DNA of 64,000 nt from Coriobacteriia bacterium (GCA_003149935.1 QAMH01000008.1:62001-126000), one strand, 5' to 3'. Positions 8,009 through 16,948 are shown, counted from the stretch's first letter. Translations and numbers: made by a program. The notes: generated from the letters alone by a model not told the origin.

Positions 8009-10101
8009 GCAAGCATCTGTCCTTCACGCGCAGAGAGGGTGGATTTACCACGCCCGCCGCTGCCATTGCGCTCCTCGTTGTCTGCGCCTTGGTATTCACC
8101 TGCGCGAGAGGCATAAGTGTCGGTGCGCAGTCAGGGCAAATACAATATGTCGCCGATGCGGGAGCACTCGCGGCAGACAACGTTGTTGCCGAGTTCGTGA
8201 CCGCTGCCCAAGTTGTCGATGCCGCCGCCCTTTCGCTTTCGCTGCTTGGTCTTACGGTCTATGCCGCCTCGGCTGTCGCCGCATTCATCCCCGGCGGTCA
8301 GGGCGCTGCGACTGAAATTGCAAGCATGGGATCGAAGGTGCTTCAAGCACGAGACAAGTTTGCCGAGTCGGCAGCCAGGGGACTAGACGCTGCGCAAAAG
8401 GCACTCCCTGCCGTCTGCGCCGTACGCGCCGCCCAAGCCGTGCAGGCCAACGCAGACGCAAGTGGCATCCCTTATGCAGGCATCGCCATCACATCTCCCT
8501 CGCAAGGGATTGACGTCTCAATTCCAGGCGACGAGAAGGTCAAGGAGGCTGCGGCCGAGATCGAATCGAAAGAACCCGCGATTCAAGAGGCAAGCTCACG
8601 GCAGAAGGAAGCCCAAGAGCGCGAGGATGCCGCCAAGGAGCGCGCGTGGCGAGCCGATTGCGGCAATGACGGTATGAGCATGTACGAACGCGCTGGCAAG
8701 CTCTCGGATATTTCGGAGGCGCGCAATCCCTACATCTCATCACCTGACCGTTGGACCTTTTCGGTAGGACTTGAGCGGGCAAGGGCATACTACATCGCGC
8801 GCTATGCTGCCGAACCGGGACAGGCCGCATCGGGCTCACCTGAGGCAATTGCCGAATCAGTCGCCCGCAAGCAGTTTTACGCCTATGCCCAGCACGAAGT
8901 GGGGCGAGGATACGTCGAGCTCGGGGGAGGCGGAGCTGAGATACCACATCTCGTGCAGCTCGCCAGAAACACGGAGCAGATCAAGGGAACCGTTCTCTAC
9001 ACGAGTGCAATCTATCCCGTCTCCGTCAATGGCGACAAGCGTTATTTGCACGGATACGCCAGATGCCCGACCTGCACCGAGGGAACTCGCTCGGGACAGG
9101 CCTCGGTGAGTGCAATCGATGCCGGTACTGTCGAACGCTGCCCGACGTGCAAGTTTTCCGCAACCACCTTGGGACGCGTCCCAAGCGCCTCGACTTCCAT
9201 AAGCAACGGGTTTGAATATCACTACCGAGAGTTTGTGGAAGCTTCACGCGACTACGCCCAGGCACTTTCCGATGGCGCAGAGGCAAAGCAAGCGCTTGAT
9301 GAGGCGAAGGAGTCAATTGGCGAGCGGCTTTCGGAGGCGCTCGATTCCCTTGCAGTCAAACGATACGACCCCCAGCCGCCCGGACGATACGGCTGCATCT
9401 GCGTAGTGCTTGCGCCATCCGTGCAAGCAAGCGCGATTCCCTTCGTCAGTGACGAGTCGGAATTGCCCGCACGCATCGCAATCTCTGGCGCGACACTTGC
9501 CCCCGATGCGGCAAGCGACCAAGGCAGTGTCATCTCTGGCGTCGCCGAGGGTCTCATCCCCCAGGAAAGTCTCGCCTCCGGGCCGGCCAAGCTAGTCTTT
9601 GGGGCGTGGTCAAGCGTGCTGCTGGCGTATTCGAACACGACGGAGGGGATCAAGGGCGGCTTTCGCAAGGTCCTCGGGGTCATACCCCTCATTGGCACCA
9701 CGCTCTCGGATAGTGCGGTCTCGGCCTTTGAGAATGCGCTCAGCTCGGCAAGCCTCGAGCCAGCGAATCTCGATACGTACAAACCGGTGCTTGTTAATAC
9801 GGCCCACATACTCGAACGGGATCCGAGTGGTGCCGCACAGGTTCTCGCGCGCATGAAGGACATGGCGCAAATATACGGAGCGATTAGCACGGGCGACATG
9901 AACGCCCTCGTCAATGACATCAAAGCCGTCCCCGAAGTCGCAGAACTTCTTGACGAGCACGGGCTCGAGCTTGCAGAGATTCCACTTGCCGACATAGGCC
10001 TCGGCACCAGCGATGGCAAGCTATATCTGCCCGTTCCCAACGATATCGATGCGCGAGTCAGGGAGGCAGTTGGCAGCTTCCTTGGAACGCTGGGAGGTTG
10101 A
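8005..10101 (+). CDS. Large TadG-like extracytoplasmic pilus-locus protein
   Basis: A 698-aa protein beginning with a TadG/TadE-like anchor (FTTPAAAIALLVVCALVFTC) and continuing SGQIQYVADAGALAA, a hallmark of putative Flp-associated TadG proteins. The rest is a large exported domain with alanine/glutamate-rich helical stretches (about 180-215 and 420-450) and a pair of CPTC motifs about 25 residues apart (near residues 355 and 380). It lacks a recognisable von Willebrand domain. The start at 8005 overlaps the upstream stop codon (ATGA). Its role in the pilus is inferred from position. Confidence 0.65.
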   Translation: MSKHLSFTRREGGFTTPAAAIALLVVCALVFTCARGISVGAQSGQIQYVADAGALAADNVVAEFVTAAQVVDAAALSLSLLGLTVYAASAVAAFIPGGQGAATEIASMGSKVLQARDKFAESAARGLDAAQKALPAVCAVRAAQAVQANADASGIPYAGIAITSPSQGIDVSIPGDEKVKEAAAEIESKEPAIQEASSRQKEAQEREDAAKERAWRADCGNDGMSMYERAGKLSDISEARNPYISSPDRWTFSVGLERARAYYIARYAAEPGQAASGSPEAIAESVARKQFYAYAQHEVGRGYVELGGGGAEIPHLVQLARNTEQIKGTVLYTSAIYPVSVNGDKRYLHGYARCPTCTEGTRSGQASVSAIDAGTVERCPTCKFSATTLGRVPSASTSISNGFEYHYREFVEASRDYAQALSDGAEAKQALDEAKESIGERLSEALDSLAVKRYDPQPPGRYGCICVVLAPSVQASAIPFVSDESELPARIAISGATLAPDAASDQGSVISGVAEGLIPQESLASGPAKLVFGAWSSVLLAYSNTTEGIKGGFRKVLGVIPLIGTTLSDSAVSAFENALSSASLEPANLDTYKPVLVNTAHILERDPSGAAQVLARMKDMAQIYGAISTGDMNALVNDIKAVPEVAELLDEHGLELAEIPLADIGLGTSDGKLYLPVPNDIDARVREAVGSFLGTLGG

Positions 10102-10105
10102 CGAC

Positions 10106-10540
10106 ATGTTTCAGGCACGCGAAGACAGAAGTCGCGAACATGGGCAGATGGCGGTCGAACTTGCCGTTGTCATGCCCGTCATACTCATCGTGCTGGTCAT
10201 CGCCATCGATATGCTCGTCTTCGCGGATGAGTGCGCACGTTTCGATCACATCGCTCCCCAACGCGTTCTTGCCCAAGCAGCGAGTGCTCCCATGGACGGA
10301 TACGAGCTCGATACGCGTACCGCGGCCATACACGCTGCACTCGAAAGCGATTTTGCCAAAGAGGGCTCCTCGGTAAAGGTGAGCTACGAGGATGCCGGAG
10401 CGGCGTTGGCAAGCATGTCGGTCTATCGTTGCACGTTTCGATTCGCGCCGTGGCCGCTCTCCATCGCGGGCGCGCCCTCGCTGCTCGAACACGAGTGCAG
10501 CATCGCCGTCGACCCTTACACGCCCGGGGAGCTCCTATGA
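10106..10540 (+). CDS. TadE-like pseudopilin
   Basis: A 144-aa protein with the pattern HGQMAVELAVVMPVILIVLV: a glycine, glutamate at +5 and a hydrophobic helix, as in TadE/TadF pseudopilins. It is the third protein of this type in the operon. It starts 4 nt after the TadG-like gene and overlaps the DUF192 gene by 4 nt. Probably a minor component of the Flp pilus. Confidence 0.75.
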   Translation: MFQAREDRSREHGQMAVELAVVMPVILIVLVIAIDMLVFADECARFDHIAPQRVLAQAASAPMDGYELDTRTAAIHAALESDFAKEGSSVKVSYEDAGAALASMSVYRCTFRFAPWPLSIAGAPSLLEHECSIAVDPYTPGELL

Positions 10541-10896
10541 CAAGCCTGGGCGACATGCGCATCGTCATCGCCACCAGCATCTTCGCGCGTGCCCGCGGGT
10601 TGCTCGGCACGCGTGCAGAATGGGGCGACGGCAACCGCATGCTCATACTTGTGCCCTGCAAGAGCGTGCACACCATTGGCATGCGCTACGCCCTCGACAT
10701 CGCCTTCGTTGACCGGAACGGTATCGTGCTACGCTCCGAGCGCAATGTAAGGCCGGGACGAGTGCTCTCATGCCACCAGGCGGCGTTCGTGCTGGAGCGA
10801 CCACATCAAGACGAAGCATGGGCGGAGGCAGAGCAGAGGCTCCTGGTTTCGTTTTGCAGAGATTTCATCAATGATCAGGCTACGCAATATGGATAA
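10537..10896 (+). CDS. DUF192 (UPF0127) family protein
   Basis: A 119-aa DUF192 protein, recognised by the family segments ARGLLGT and CKSVHTIGMRYALDIAFVD. The function is unknown. DUF192 genes are often found at the ends of Tad loci, as here. No signal peptide is visible, unlike many exported DUF192 proteins. The start is ATG 10537, coupled to the preceding stop codon. Confidence 0.8.
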   Translation: MTSLGDMRIVIATSIFARARGLLGTRAEWGDGNRMLILVPCKSVHTIGMRYALDIAFVDRNGIVLRSERNVRPGRVLSCHQAAFVLERPHQDEAWAEAEQRLLVSFCRDFINDQATQYG

Positions 10897-10920
10897 TTGC
10901 CATCAATCATATTATCCTGT

Positions 10921-10935
10921 TCATACATTGTATGA
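10921..10935. promoter_or_regulatory. Palindromic operator upstream of the toxin-antitoxin pair
   Basis: A perfect inverted repeat TCATACA-T-TGTATGA, centred 24 nt before the antitoxin start. Ribbon-helix-helix antitoxins of the DinJ/RelB type bind such palindromes to repress their own operon. That this is the operator is inferred from position and symmetry. Confidence 0.6.
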
Positions 10936-10951
10936 ATGGAGTGTGATTCTA

Positions 10952-11224
10952 ATGGCAATGACAACACTGAGCGTGCGCATGGATGAGGATGTTAAGAAAG
11001 GACTTGAGATGTTTTGCTCAGATGTCGGCATGAACACATCAACTGCAATCAACCTGTTCGCCAAGGCAGTCCTGCGCGAACATCGTCTGCCGTTTGAAAT
11101 CGTCTCCTATAACATGGATCCTTTTTACAGCAGCGCAAACCAAGAGAGGCTGCTCAAAGCAAAGGAGCGCATGGAAAAGGGCCACGGCAAAGTTCATGAG
11201 CTGATGGAGTCAGATGATGAATAA
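10952..11224 (+). CDS. RelB/DinJ-family antitoxin
   Basis: A 90-aa ribbon-helix-helix antitoxin. The N-terminus TTLSVRMDEDVKKGLEMF forms the DNA-binding strand and helix, and GMNTSTAINLFAKAVL is typical of DinJ. The C-terminal half should wrap the toxin. The ATG at 10952 is followed by a second ATG at 10958; either could be used. The gene overlaps the toxin gene by about 10 nt, as usual for such pairs. Confidence 0.88.
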   Translation: MAMTTLSVRMDEDVKKGLEMFCSDVGMNTSTAINLFAKAVLREHRLPFEIVSYNMDPFYSSANQERLLKAKERMEKGHGKVHELMESDDE

Positions 11225-11489
11225 GTCCTGGGACGATGATGCCTGGGAAGACTACCTTTATTGGCAAGAACAAGATAAAAAAGCCCTCAAACGCATCAAC
11301 GCGCTCTTACGCGATATTGATCGAAACGGATATGAGGGCATCGGGAAGCCTGAACCTCTGAAAGGCGATTTGTCCGGTTGGTGGAGCAGACGAATCGATA
11401 AAGCCAATCGTATCGTGTACCGGATACATAATGGCAAGATCGAGATTATCCAATGCGGCGGTCACTACAGAGACAGACAGCAGAATTAG
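11214..11489 (+). CDS. YoeB/Txe-family mRNA interferase toxin
   Basis: A 91-aa toxin of the RelE superfamily, YoeB/Txe branch. Diagnostic stretches are GIGKPEPLKGDLSGWWSRRI, ANRIVYRI and the C-terminal GGHYRD with the catalytic histidine-tyrosine. It cleaves mRNA at the ribosome when freed from its antitoxin (family knowledge). Starts at 11214 or 11217 are both possible. Pairing a DinJ-like antitoxin with a YoeB-like toxin is a mixed combination. Confidence 0.88.
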   Translation: MMNKSWDDDAWEDYLYWQEQDKKALKRINALLRDIDRNGYEGIGKPEPLKGDLSGWWSRRIDKANRIVYRIHNGKIEIIQCGGHYRDRQQN

Positions 11490-11522
11490 CAAGCCGGCTT
11501 CCTGTCCCCTTACCCGGCGGCA

Positions 11523-11708
11523 CTAGAACAGCATCGTGAACGCAGGGAAGCAGAACGAAATAATCAGCAACACCGAGAGAATGGTAATGCCGATGGTCTT
11601 GAGCAGGCGCGTACGCCGGTCGCGTTGCTCGCGACGGTACTGAGCTGCCAACTCCTGCTCGAGCTTTTGCTGCTTGTTCTTCTGATACGACTTGTTCTTG
11701 TTCGACAT
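11523..11708 (-). CDS. Small single-pass membrane protein, unknown function
   Basis: A 61-aa protein beginning MSNKNKSYQKNKQQ: a lysine/glutamine-rich N-terminal half, an RDRRTR stretch and one membrane helix (about residues 41-58). It starts 7 nt after the amidohydrolase stop codon and is the last gene of that transcript. The frame extends upstream, but that part overlaps the amidohydrolase and has no ribosome site. No function is recognised. Confidence 0.6.
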   Translation of the reverse strand: MSNKNKSYQKNKQQKLEQELAAQYRREQRDRRTRLLKTIGITILSVLLIISFCFPAFTMLF

Positions 11709-11715
11709 GACGACC

Positions 11716-13158
11716 CTATCTGTTGTAGCGGTCCTGCTTGTCCTGCGGCGCGTGCTCGATGAGAGACCTGCGCAGCGCATCGTCGCTGACTTCCTCGCGA
11801 ATGCGTACGCGCAAGGCGCGCGCTCGATCGATAATCGCATCGCGGTCGCAACCCGACACATGGACGAAGTTGTCGTAGAGAACGCGACCGGCGACCATGG
11901 TCATCTTGACGTTGTCCTGGTTGGCCGTGTAGATGACGGCGCTCTCCGGGTCGGTCGTGGGGTTCTGATGCGAGTTGTGCAAGTCGATGGCGATGATGTC
12001 GGCCTGCTTGCCTGCCTCAAGCGACCCAACCTTGTCATCGATGCCCAGGGCTTCCGCCGAGCCGATGGTCGCCATGCGCAGGGCGTTCTTGGCAGATGCC
12101 TGCACGAAGCGCTCGGAACTCGTCGCGCGCGTGATCATGAGGCCGATGCGCATCTCGTCAATCATGTCGGTCGTATCGACAGCAGCCGGAGAATCCGTAC
12201 CCAAGCCGATGGTAAGACCGGCAGCCCAGAACTTCTCGAGCGGCATCGACCCCATGCCAAGCTTGGCGTTGATGCGCGGACAATAGCCGATGCGCACCTG
12301 CTTGTCGCGAAGGATGCCGATATCACGGTCATCGACATGGACGCAGTGAATCGCAAGAATGCCGGGCACGTCGAGGATGCCCCAGTTGCTCACGTAGCTC
12401 ACCGGCGAGGTGCCCGCCGGTAGCCAGGGCGGATATGCAGCGGCGAGCTTGCCCTGCTCATGCTCACTCACATGGACGCCAAACGGCGAGGAGCCGTAAC
12501 GGATGAAGTCCGCCTCCTCCTGGCTTCCCGCAAGATGCATGGCAACGGGGATGTTCTTTTCAATCGCGACATCGGCGATAGCCTGGAAGACGCTCGGGTG
12601 GCAACCGTACACGGGGCCGGGGGCAAGACCGAAGTCGAGAAGATCACTTCCGCACTCGTCCTTCCAGCGTTCGATCTTCTCGAGACCCTCATGCACGACG
12701 CTCTCGGCGTGCTCTTTCTGCGTGGTCAGCACCTCGTAGTACACACGGGCGCGCAGACCCATCTCCTGGGCGGGGATGCGCGTGACACCCGATGCGGAGA
12801 TGTCCGCTATCGTCGTGATACCGCTGGCGACGGCTTCGAGCGCGCCAACGCGCGCCGAATCAATCCAGTCCTCCTCGGTGAAGAAGGGCTCGGTATGCAG
12901 CACGTGACGCTTCCAGTCGGCATAGGGCAGGTCGCCGAACATGCCGCGCAGTGCCGTGTAGCCAAGGTGCGTGTGCAAGTCGACGAAGCCGGGCATGAGG
13001 GCAGAGAGCCCGAAATCACGAACCTCCTCCATGGGGTACTTGTCCTTGAGCTGGGATGCAGGCCCCAGGTCAAGAATCTTGTCATCACGCACGAGAACGG
13101 CGCCGTCCTCGATGTACGGGGAGGTGATGGGAATGACATATTTCGCGGTGAGCAGCAT
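11716..13158 (-). CDS. Amidohydrolase, SAH/5'-methylthioadenosine deaminase-like
   Basis: A 480-aa metal-dependent hydrolase of the TRZ/ATZ-SAH deaminase group. The metal ligands are visible: the HTH motif in GFVDLHTHLGY, a histidine in PVAMHLAGSQEE, a histidine in ILAIHCVHVDDRD and the aspartate in IGLGTDSPAAVDTTD. The likely reaction is deamination of S-adenosylhomocysteine, methylthioadenosine or a related aminated ring, but substrate cannot be read from sequence. The start has an AGGAG site. It follows the hypothetical membrane protein by 12 nt. Confidence 0.82.
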   Translation of the reverse strand: MLLTAKYVIPITSPYIEDGAVLVRDDKILDLGPASQLKDKYPMEEVRDFGLSALMPGFVDLHTHLGYTALRGMFGDLPYADWKRHVLHTEPFFTEEDWIDSARVGALEAVASGITTIADISASGVTRIPAQEMGLRARVYYEVLTTQKEHAESVVHEGLEKIERWKDECGSDLLDFGLAPGPVYGCHPSVFQAIADVAIEKNIPVAMHLAGSQEEADFIRYGSSPFGVHVSEHEQGKLAAAYPPWLPAGTSPVSYVSNWGILDVPGILAIHCVHVDDRDIGILRDKQVRIGYCPRINAKLGMGSMPLEKFWAAGLTIGLGTDSPAAVDTTDMIDEMRIGLMITRATSSERFVQASAKNALRMATIGSAEALGIDDKVGSLEAGKQADIIAIDLHNSHQNPTTDPESAVIYTANQDNVKMTMVAGRVLYDNFVHVSGCDRDAIIDRARALRVRIREEVSDDALRRSLIEHAPQDKQDRYNR

Positions 13159-13170
13159 CGCGTCTCCTGT

Positions 13171-13827
13171 TTACTGGTCGCTCGGACTATCTTCGGCGGA
13201 CTCCTGCGGCTTCTTCTTGCCCCAAGGCATCTTGCTCTTGCGCTCCGCACGTCGCTGCTGGTCACGCTCAATAGATGCGGCGATGGCATCATCGAGTTCG
13301 CGACGCTCGGTTTTGGTGAGGTTGCGGGCCTTTGCCTCCTGCGCCTTCTGAATCTTGCGAATCTTGCGCAGGTCGATGTAGAACGCAATGACGAGGGCGA
13401 CTATCGCGAAGATGAAGCCAATGGTGGAAATCCAGCTTGCGGTCTCCTGGAAGTCCTCGCCCAGCACGCCACTGCTGATAAGCATGTTGGGGAGCCAGGT
13501 GAGGATGATGACAACGAAGGCAGCGCCCATGGCAATCCACCAGACGCGACGCCAGAACTTGTACTCGGGCAAATCGCGCATCATCGAGACCATGGCGCGC
13601 TCGCGACGGCGCTGTTGCTCGATCGGGTCGTTCGCCTTTGCCTCGACCGGCTGGTTCTTCCTCGCCTTGGCTTCCTGTTTTGCACGCTTGGCCTTGGCCT
13701 CCTTGGATGGAGCGTATACCGACGCACCGGCCTTGGACTTGAGCTTCGCGGAGCTTGCCGATTTCTTTGACTTGCCCTTGGGGCCATCGCCCTGATTGCG
13801 TGCGTTTTGGAAATTACGCTGCGTCAT
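13171..13827 (-). CDS. Lysine/arginine-rich membrane protein, unknown function
   Basis: A 218-aa protein in three parts: a basic, lysine/alanine-rich N-terminus (about 1-80), two membrane helices (about 93-112 and 127-150), and a charged helical C-terminal tail. The tails should be cytoplasmic. No family is recognised. It sits between purC and the amidohydrolase in the same direction. Confidence 0.65.
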   Translation of the reverse strand: MTQRNFQNARNQGDGPKGKSKKSASSAKLKSKAGASVYAPSKEAKAKRAKQEAKARKNQPVEAKANDPIEQQRRRERAMVSMMRDLPEYKFWRRVWWIAMGAAFVVIILTWLPNMLISSGVLGEDFQETASWISTIGFIFAIVALVIAFYIDLRKIRKIQKAQEAKARNLTKTERRELDDAIAASIERDQQRRAERKSKMPWGKKKPQESAEDSPSDQ

Positions 13828-13885
13828 TCGTCAATCGCCTTTCGAATGCCTGTAGTGTGTAAATGCCTATGATACAACGGGCGGC

Positions 13886-13906
13886 GCATGCGCGTGGAGC
13901 GCATGC
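13886..13906 (-). terminator. Stem-loop at the end of purC
   Basis: An 8-bp perfect stem GCATGCGC/GCGCATGC with a 5-nt loop begins at the last base of the purC stop codon. No U-tract follows on the minus strand, so it may be a 3'-end stabiliser or a weak terminator. Confidence 0.4.
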
Positions 13907-14787
13907 TACAGATTCGCGGGAACGAAACGCTCGCCCGTGATGAGCTCGTAAGCCTGGATGTACTTGTTCGAGGTTGCCTCGATGATATCGGCCGGCAGTT
14001 GCGGCGGCTCGCCCGTGCGGTCCCAGTTGGCATCGAGCCAATCACGCACGAACTGCTTGTCGAAACTTGCCTGGCTCTTTCCCGGCTCATAGGCATCTTG
14101 CGGCCAGAAGCGCGAGGAGTCCGGCGTAAGCACCTCATCAGCCAAGGTGAGCGTGCCATCGATCGTGCCGAATTCGAACTTGGTATCGGCGATGATGATG
14201 CCATGCTTGGCGGCGTAATCAGCTGCCTTCTTGTAGACAGCAAGCGATGCGTCGCGCAGAGCGCTCGCGTCCTTCTCGCCAAGCATCTCGACCGTGCGCT
14301 CATAGCTCACGTTCTCGTCATGATCGCCAATCTCGGCCTTGGTTGACGGCGTGTAGATGGGCTCGGGCAGCTTGCTTGCCTCGATGAGGCCCTCCGGCAG
14401 CTCGATACCGCAAACGGTACCCTGCTTGCGATACTCCTTGAGGCCGCTGCCAGCGAGGTAACCACGCACGATGCACTCGACGGGGAACATCTCGGCCTTG
14501 CGCACGAGCATGAAGCGGCCGTTCAGCCACTCGGCATAGGGTTTGAATTTCTCGGGCAGATCGGCCACGTCCGCGGAAATCAGATGGTTGGGAATGATGT
14601 CCGCGAGCAAGTCGAACCAGAAGAGCGAAAGGCGCGTGAGAACCTCGCCCTTGTAGGGAATCTCGTCTTTGAGGATGTAGTCGAACGCCGAGATGCGGTC
14701 GGTTGCGACGATGAGGAGCTTGTCGCCCAGGTCGTACAGATCGCGGACCTTGCCCTGCGAGTCGGGACGCATTGCCATTTCACTCAT
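13906..14787 (-). CDS. purC: Phosphoribosylaminoimidazole-succinocarboxamide synthase
   Basis: SAICAR synthetase of purine synthesis. The 293-aa protein has GKVRDLYDLGDKLLIVATDR near the N-terminus, the signature VECIVRGYLAGSGLKEY and GIIIADTKFEFG. The frame extends upstream through a tandem repeat (translated KKYGN), but ATG 14787 has AAGGAAG 9 nt upstream. It overlaps the sensor kinase stop codon by 8 nt, so translation is probably coupled. The longer eukaryote-like form (about 300 aa) is the expected type. Confidence 0.95.
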   Translation of the reverse strand: MSEMAMRPDSQGKVRDLYDLGDKLLIVATDRISAFDYILKDEIPYKGEVLTRLSLFWFDLLADIIPNHLISADVADLPEKFKPYAEWLNGRFMLVRKAEMFPVECIVRGYLAGSGLKEYRKQGTVCGIELPEGLIEASKLPEPIYTPSTKAEIGDHDENVSYERTVEMLGEKDASALRDASLAVYKKAADYAAKHGIIIADTKFEFGTIDGTLTLADEVLTPDSSRFWPQDAYEPGKSQASFDKQFVRDWLDANWDRTGEPPQLPADIIEATSNKYIQAYELITGERFVPANL

Positions 14788-16141
14788 GAGTATCATCTTC
14801 CTTGTTTCTCGTATGTACTTCTTGTTGCCGTACTTCTTGTTGCCGTACTTCTTGTTGCCGTACTTCTTGCTGTCTTGTGGCGGGCAACGGCACGCGCAAC
14901 CCAAAGAGCTTGAGTTCTTGCGTCGCACTCAAGCCGGCACCTGCCTCGCGCGCCTTACGACGTGCCTTGACCTGGCGTTCCTCAATCTTGCGAAGCTTCT
15001 CCTGCTCCTTGCGCGCGGCACGCTCCTGGCGCCTGCGCGAAGTGTTCCTGCGCGCCGACGGCATGGGCTTGGCGTGGTCTTCGGGCGCCAGCGGAATGCG
15101 CATCACGAAGGTGCTGCCCTCGCCGAGCGTGGAGGAAACGGAGACGTCGCCGAAGTGTTGGTCGACGACTTCCTTGACAAGCGCAAGGCCAATACCCAAG
15201 CCCCCATCGACGCTCTGACGTGCGACGTCGGCACGCCAGAAGCGCGAGAAGACCTTCTTCATATCCTCTTGGGAAATGCCAACACCCGTATCACGCACGG
15301 AGATCTTGGCGTATCCGTTCTCACGCGTGAGCTCGATGCTAACCATGCCGTTCTCAGGGGTATAGCGCACCGCATTGGAGAGCAGGTTGGCGACGGCCTG
15401 CGAGATGAGATCCTGGTCACCGATAATCATGACGTTGGGGTCGACATCGGTGAAGAACATGATGCCGGAGCTTTCGAGAAGCGCTTCATGCGTCGTCGAA
15501 AGGCCGTTCACCACGCTGCTGAGGTTGACGAGATTGCGCTTGACCTCGGCCGTGCCGTTCTCGAGACGGTTAAGGTGCAAAAGCGCCTCGACCAGACGAC
15601 CCAGACGACGCGTCTCGAACGAGATGGTGTTGAGATGCTCCTCGTCTGCTTCGAAGACGCCATCCTGGATGGCTTCGACCGTGGCTTGGATGGCCATGAG
15701 TGGCGTGCGTAGCTCATGGGCTACGTCGCCGATGAGCTGACGCTCGAGGTCGCGGTCACGCTCGATGGCGTCTGCCATCTCATCGAAGCGTTGGCCGAGT
15801 TGACCGAGCTGGTCATCACCACCAAGCCCCGTACGAGCGGAGAGGTTGCCTTCCTTGATTGCCGAGGCGGTGTCTGCAATGCGGCCAACGGGACGTGCGA
15901 TGCCAATGGCGAAGTAGAGACCAAGAATGATGGAGAGCACGAGGGCGATGGCCCCGGAAATGAGCACGGCAGCGAAGATTTCCTCGTCACTTGGCGCGCC
16001 GGCGTAACCAACGTTCCAGACGATCGCGATAGCGGCAGCCGTGATGAGCACCGTCATGGCAGCCGTGAGCAAAAACGCTCCCATGACGTAGATTGCAAAC
16101 GAGAGAGGTTTCTTCTCGCGGGTCTTGCGCTTGTTCTTCAT
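14780..16141 (-). CDS. Two-component sensor histidine kinase
   Basis: A 453-aa membrane kinase. It has two membrane helices (about 14-42 and 57-80) around a very short extracytoplasmic loop, a HAMP domain (about 80-130), HisKA with the phospho-accepting His142 in DVAHELRTPL, and an ATPase domain with the N box NLLSNAVRYTPENG, the G1 box RDTGVGIS and the G2 box GGLGIGLALV. Unusually, the C-terminus carries about 90 extra residues: a basic coiled-coil-like stretch and a tandem RQQEV repeat (four copies). It partners with the regulator 6 nt upstream. Confidence 0.93.
   Translation of the reverse strand: MKNKRKTREKKPLSFAIYVMGAFLLTAAMTVLITAAAIAIVWNVGYAGAPSDEEIFAAVLISGAIALVLSIILGLYFAIGIARPVGRIADTASAIKEGNLSARTGLGGDDQLGQLGQRFDEMADAIERDRDLERQLIGDVAHELRTPLMAIQATVEAIQDGVFEADEEHLNTISFETRRLGRLVEALLHLNRLENGTAEVKRNLVNLSSVVNGLSTTHEALLESSGIMFFTDVDPNVMIIGDQDLISQAVANLLSNAVRYTPENGMVSIELTRENGYAKISVRDTGVGISQEDMKKVFSRFWRADVARQSVDGGLGIGLALVKEVVDQHFGDVSVSSTLGEGSTFVMRIPLAPEDHAKPMPSARRNTSRRRQERAARKEQEKLRKIEERQVKARRKAREAGAGLSATQELKLFGLRVPLPATRQQEVRQQEVRQQEVRQQEVHTRNKEDDTHE
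14816..14875. repeat. 15-bp tandem repeat inside the kinase gene
   Basis: Four head-to-tail copies of TACTTCTTGTTGCCG, the last one degenerate. They encode the RQQEV repeats at the kinase C-terminus and lie just upstream of the purC start. As 15 is a multiple of 3, copy-number change would keep the kinase frame. Confidence 0.9.
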
Positions 16142-16147
16142 GGACGC

Positions 16148-16879
16148 CTAGGCCTCTTGACCAGCCGATTCGCCGTCTCGGGGCACCTCGAAGCGATAGC
16201 CGACGCCGTGCACGGTGTAAATCCAACGCGGGTTGCGCGGGTCATCGCCGATCTTGGCGCGGAGGTTCTTCACGTGGCTGTCGATGGTGCGCTCGTAACC
16301 CTCGAAGTCGTAGCCGAGCACCTTCTCGACGAGCTCCATGCGCGAATAGACGCGGCCCGGATAGCGCGACAGCGTCGTGAGCAGCTTGAACTCGCTGGCG
16401 GTGAGGTCGATCTCCTCATCGTTGACAAGAACCTTGTGACCGTTGAGGTCGATGGTCAGGCCACCGAAGTCGAGCACCTCGCGTTGCGGCTCGGAATCGA
16501 TGTGAGCGCGGCGCAGCAGAGCACGAACGCGCGCAACGAGCTCGCGCGGCGAGAAGGGCTTGATGAGGTAGTCGTCTGCGCCAAGCTCGAGACCGACGAT
16601 GCGATCCTCGACCTCGCCCTTGGCGGTGAGCATGATAATGGGGACGTCAGATGTGTCGCGAATGATGCGGCAGACCTTCTCACCCGGAAGCTTGGGGAGC
16701 ATGAGGTCCAGGATGACGAGGTCGAACTGATGCAGGGAAAACGCATCAACGGCCTCCTGGCCATCTGCAGCCGGCGTCACCCAGTAACCGGCACGTTCAA
16801 GATAGGCAGCAACGGCGTCGCGAATGGCTTTCTCGTCCTCGACGAGCAAGATGCGACGGGCTTCAGAACCGGTGTCCAC
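16148..16879 (-). CDS. OmpR/PhoB-family response regulator
   Basis: A 243-aa response regulator. The receiver domain (1-120) has the acidic pair in LLVEDEKA, phospho-acceptor Asp58 in LVILDLMLPK and the lysine in DYLIKPFSP. The winged-helix domain ends with the typical NLRAKIGDDP...GVGYRFEVP. The GTG start at 16879 was chosen because AAAGGAG lies 7 nt upstream. Extending the frame would translate a dispersed repeat. It forms an operon with the kinase and purC. Confidence 0.93.
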   Translation of the reverse strand: MDTGSEARRILLVEDEKAIRDAVAAYLERAGYWVTPAADGQEAVDAFSLHQFDLVILDLMLPKLPGEKVCRIIRDTSDVPIIMLTAKGEVEDRIVGLELGADDYLIKPFSPRELVARVRALLRRAHIDSEPQREVLDFGGLTIDLNGHKVLVNDEEIDLTASEFKLLTTLSRYPGRVYSRMELVEKVLGYDFEGYERTIDSHVKNLRAKIGDDPRNPRWIYTVHGVGYRFEVPRDGESAGQEA

Positions 16880-16948
16880 GATGAGGCTCCTTTCGGTTTT
16901 CTTCCATCTACGCAGTGTACCATTGCGCACCGCCTGCGTCAGCGCTGG

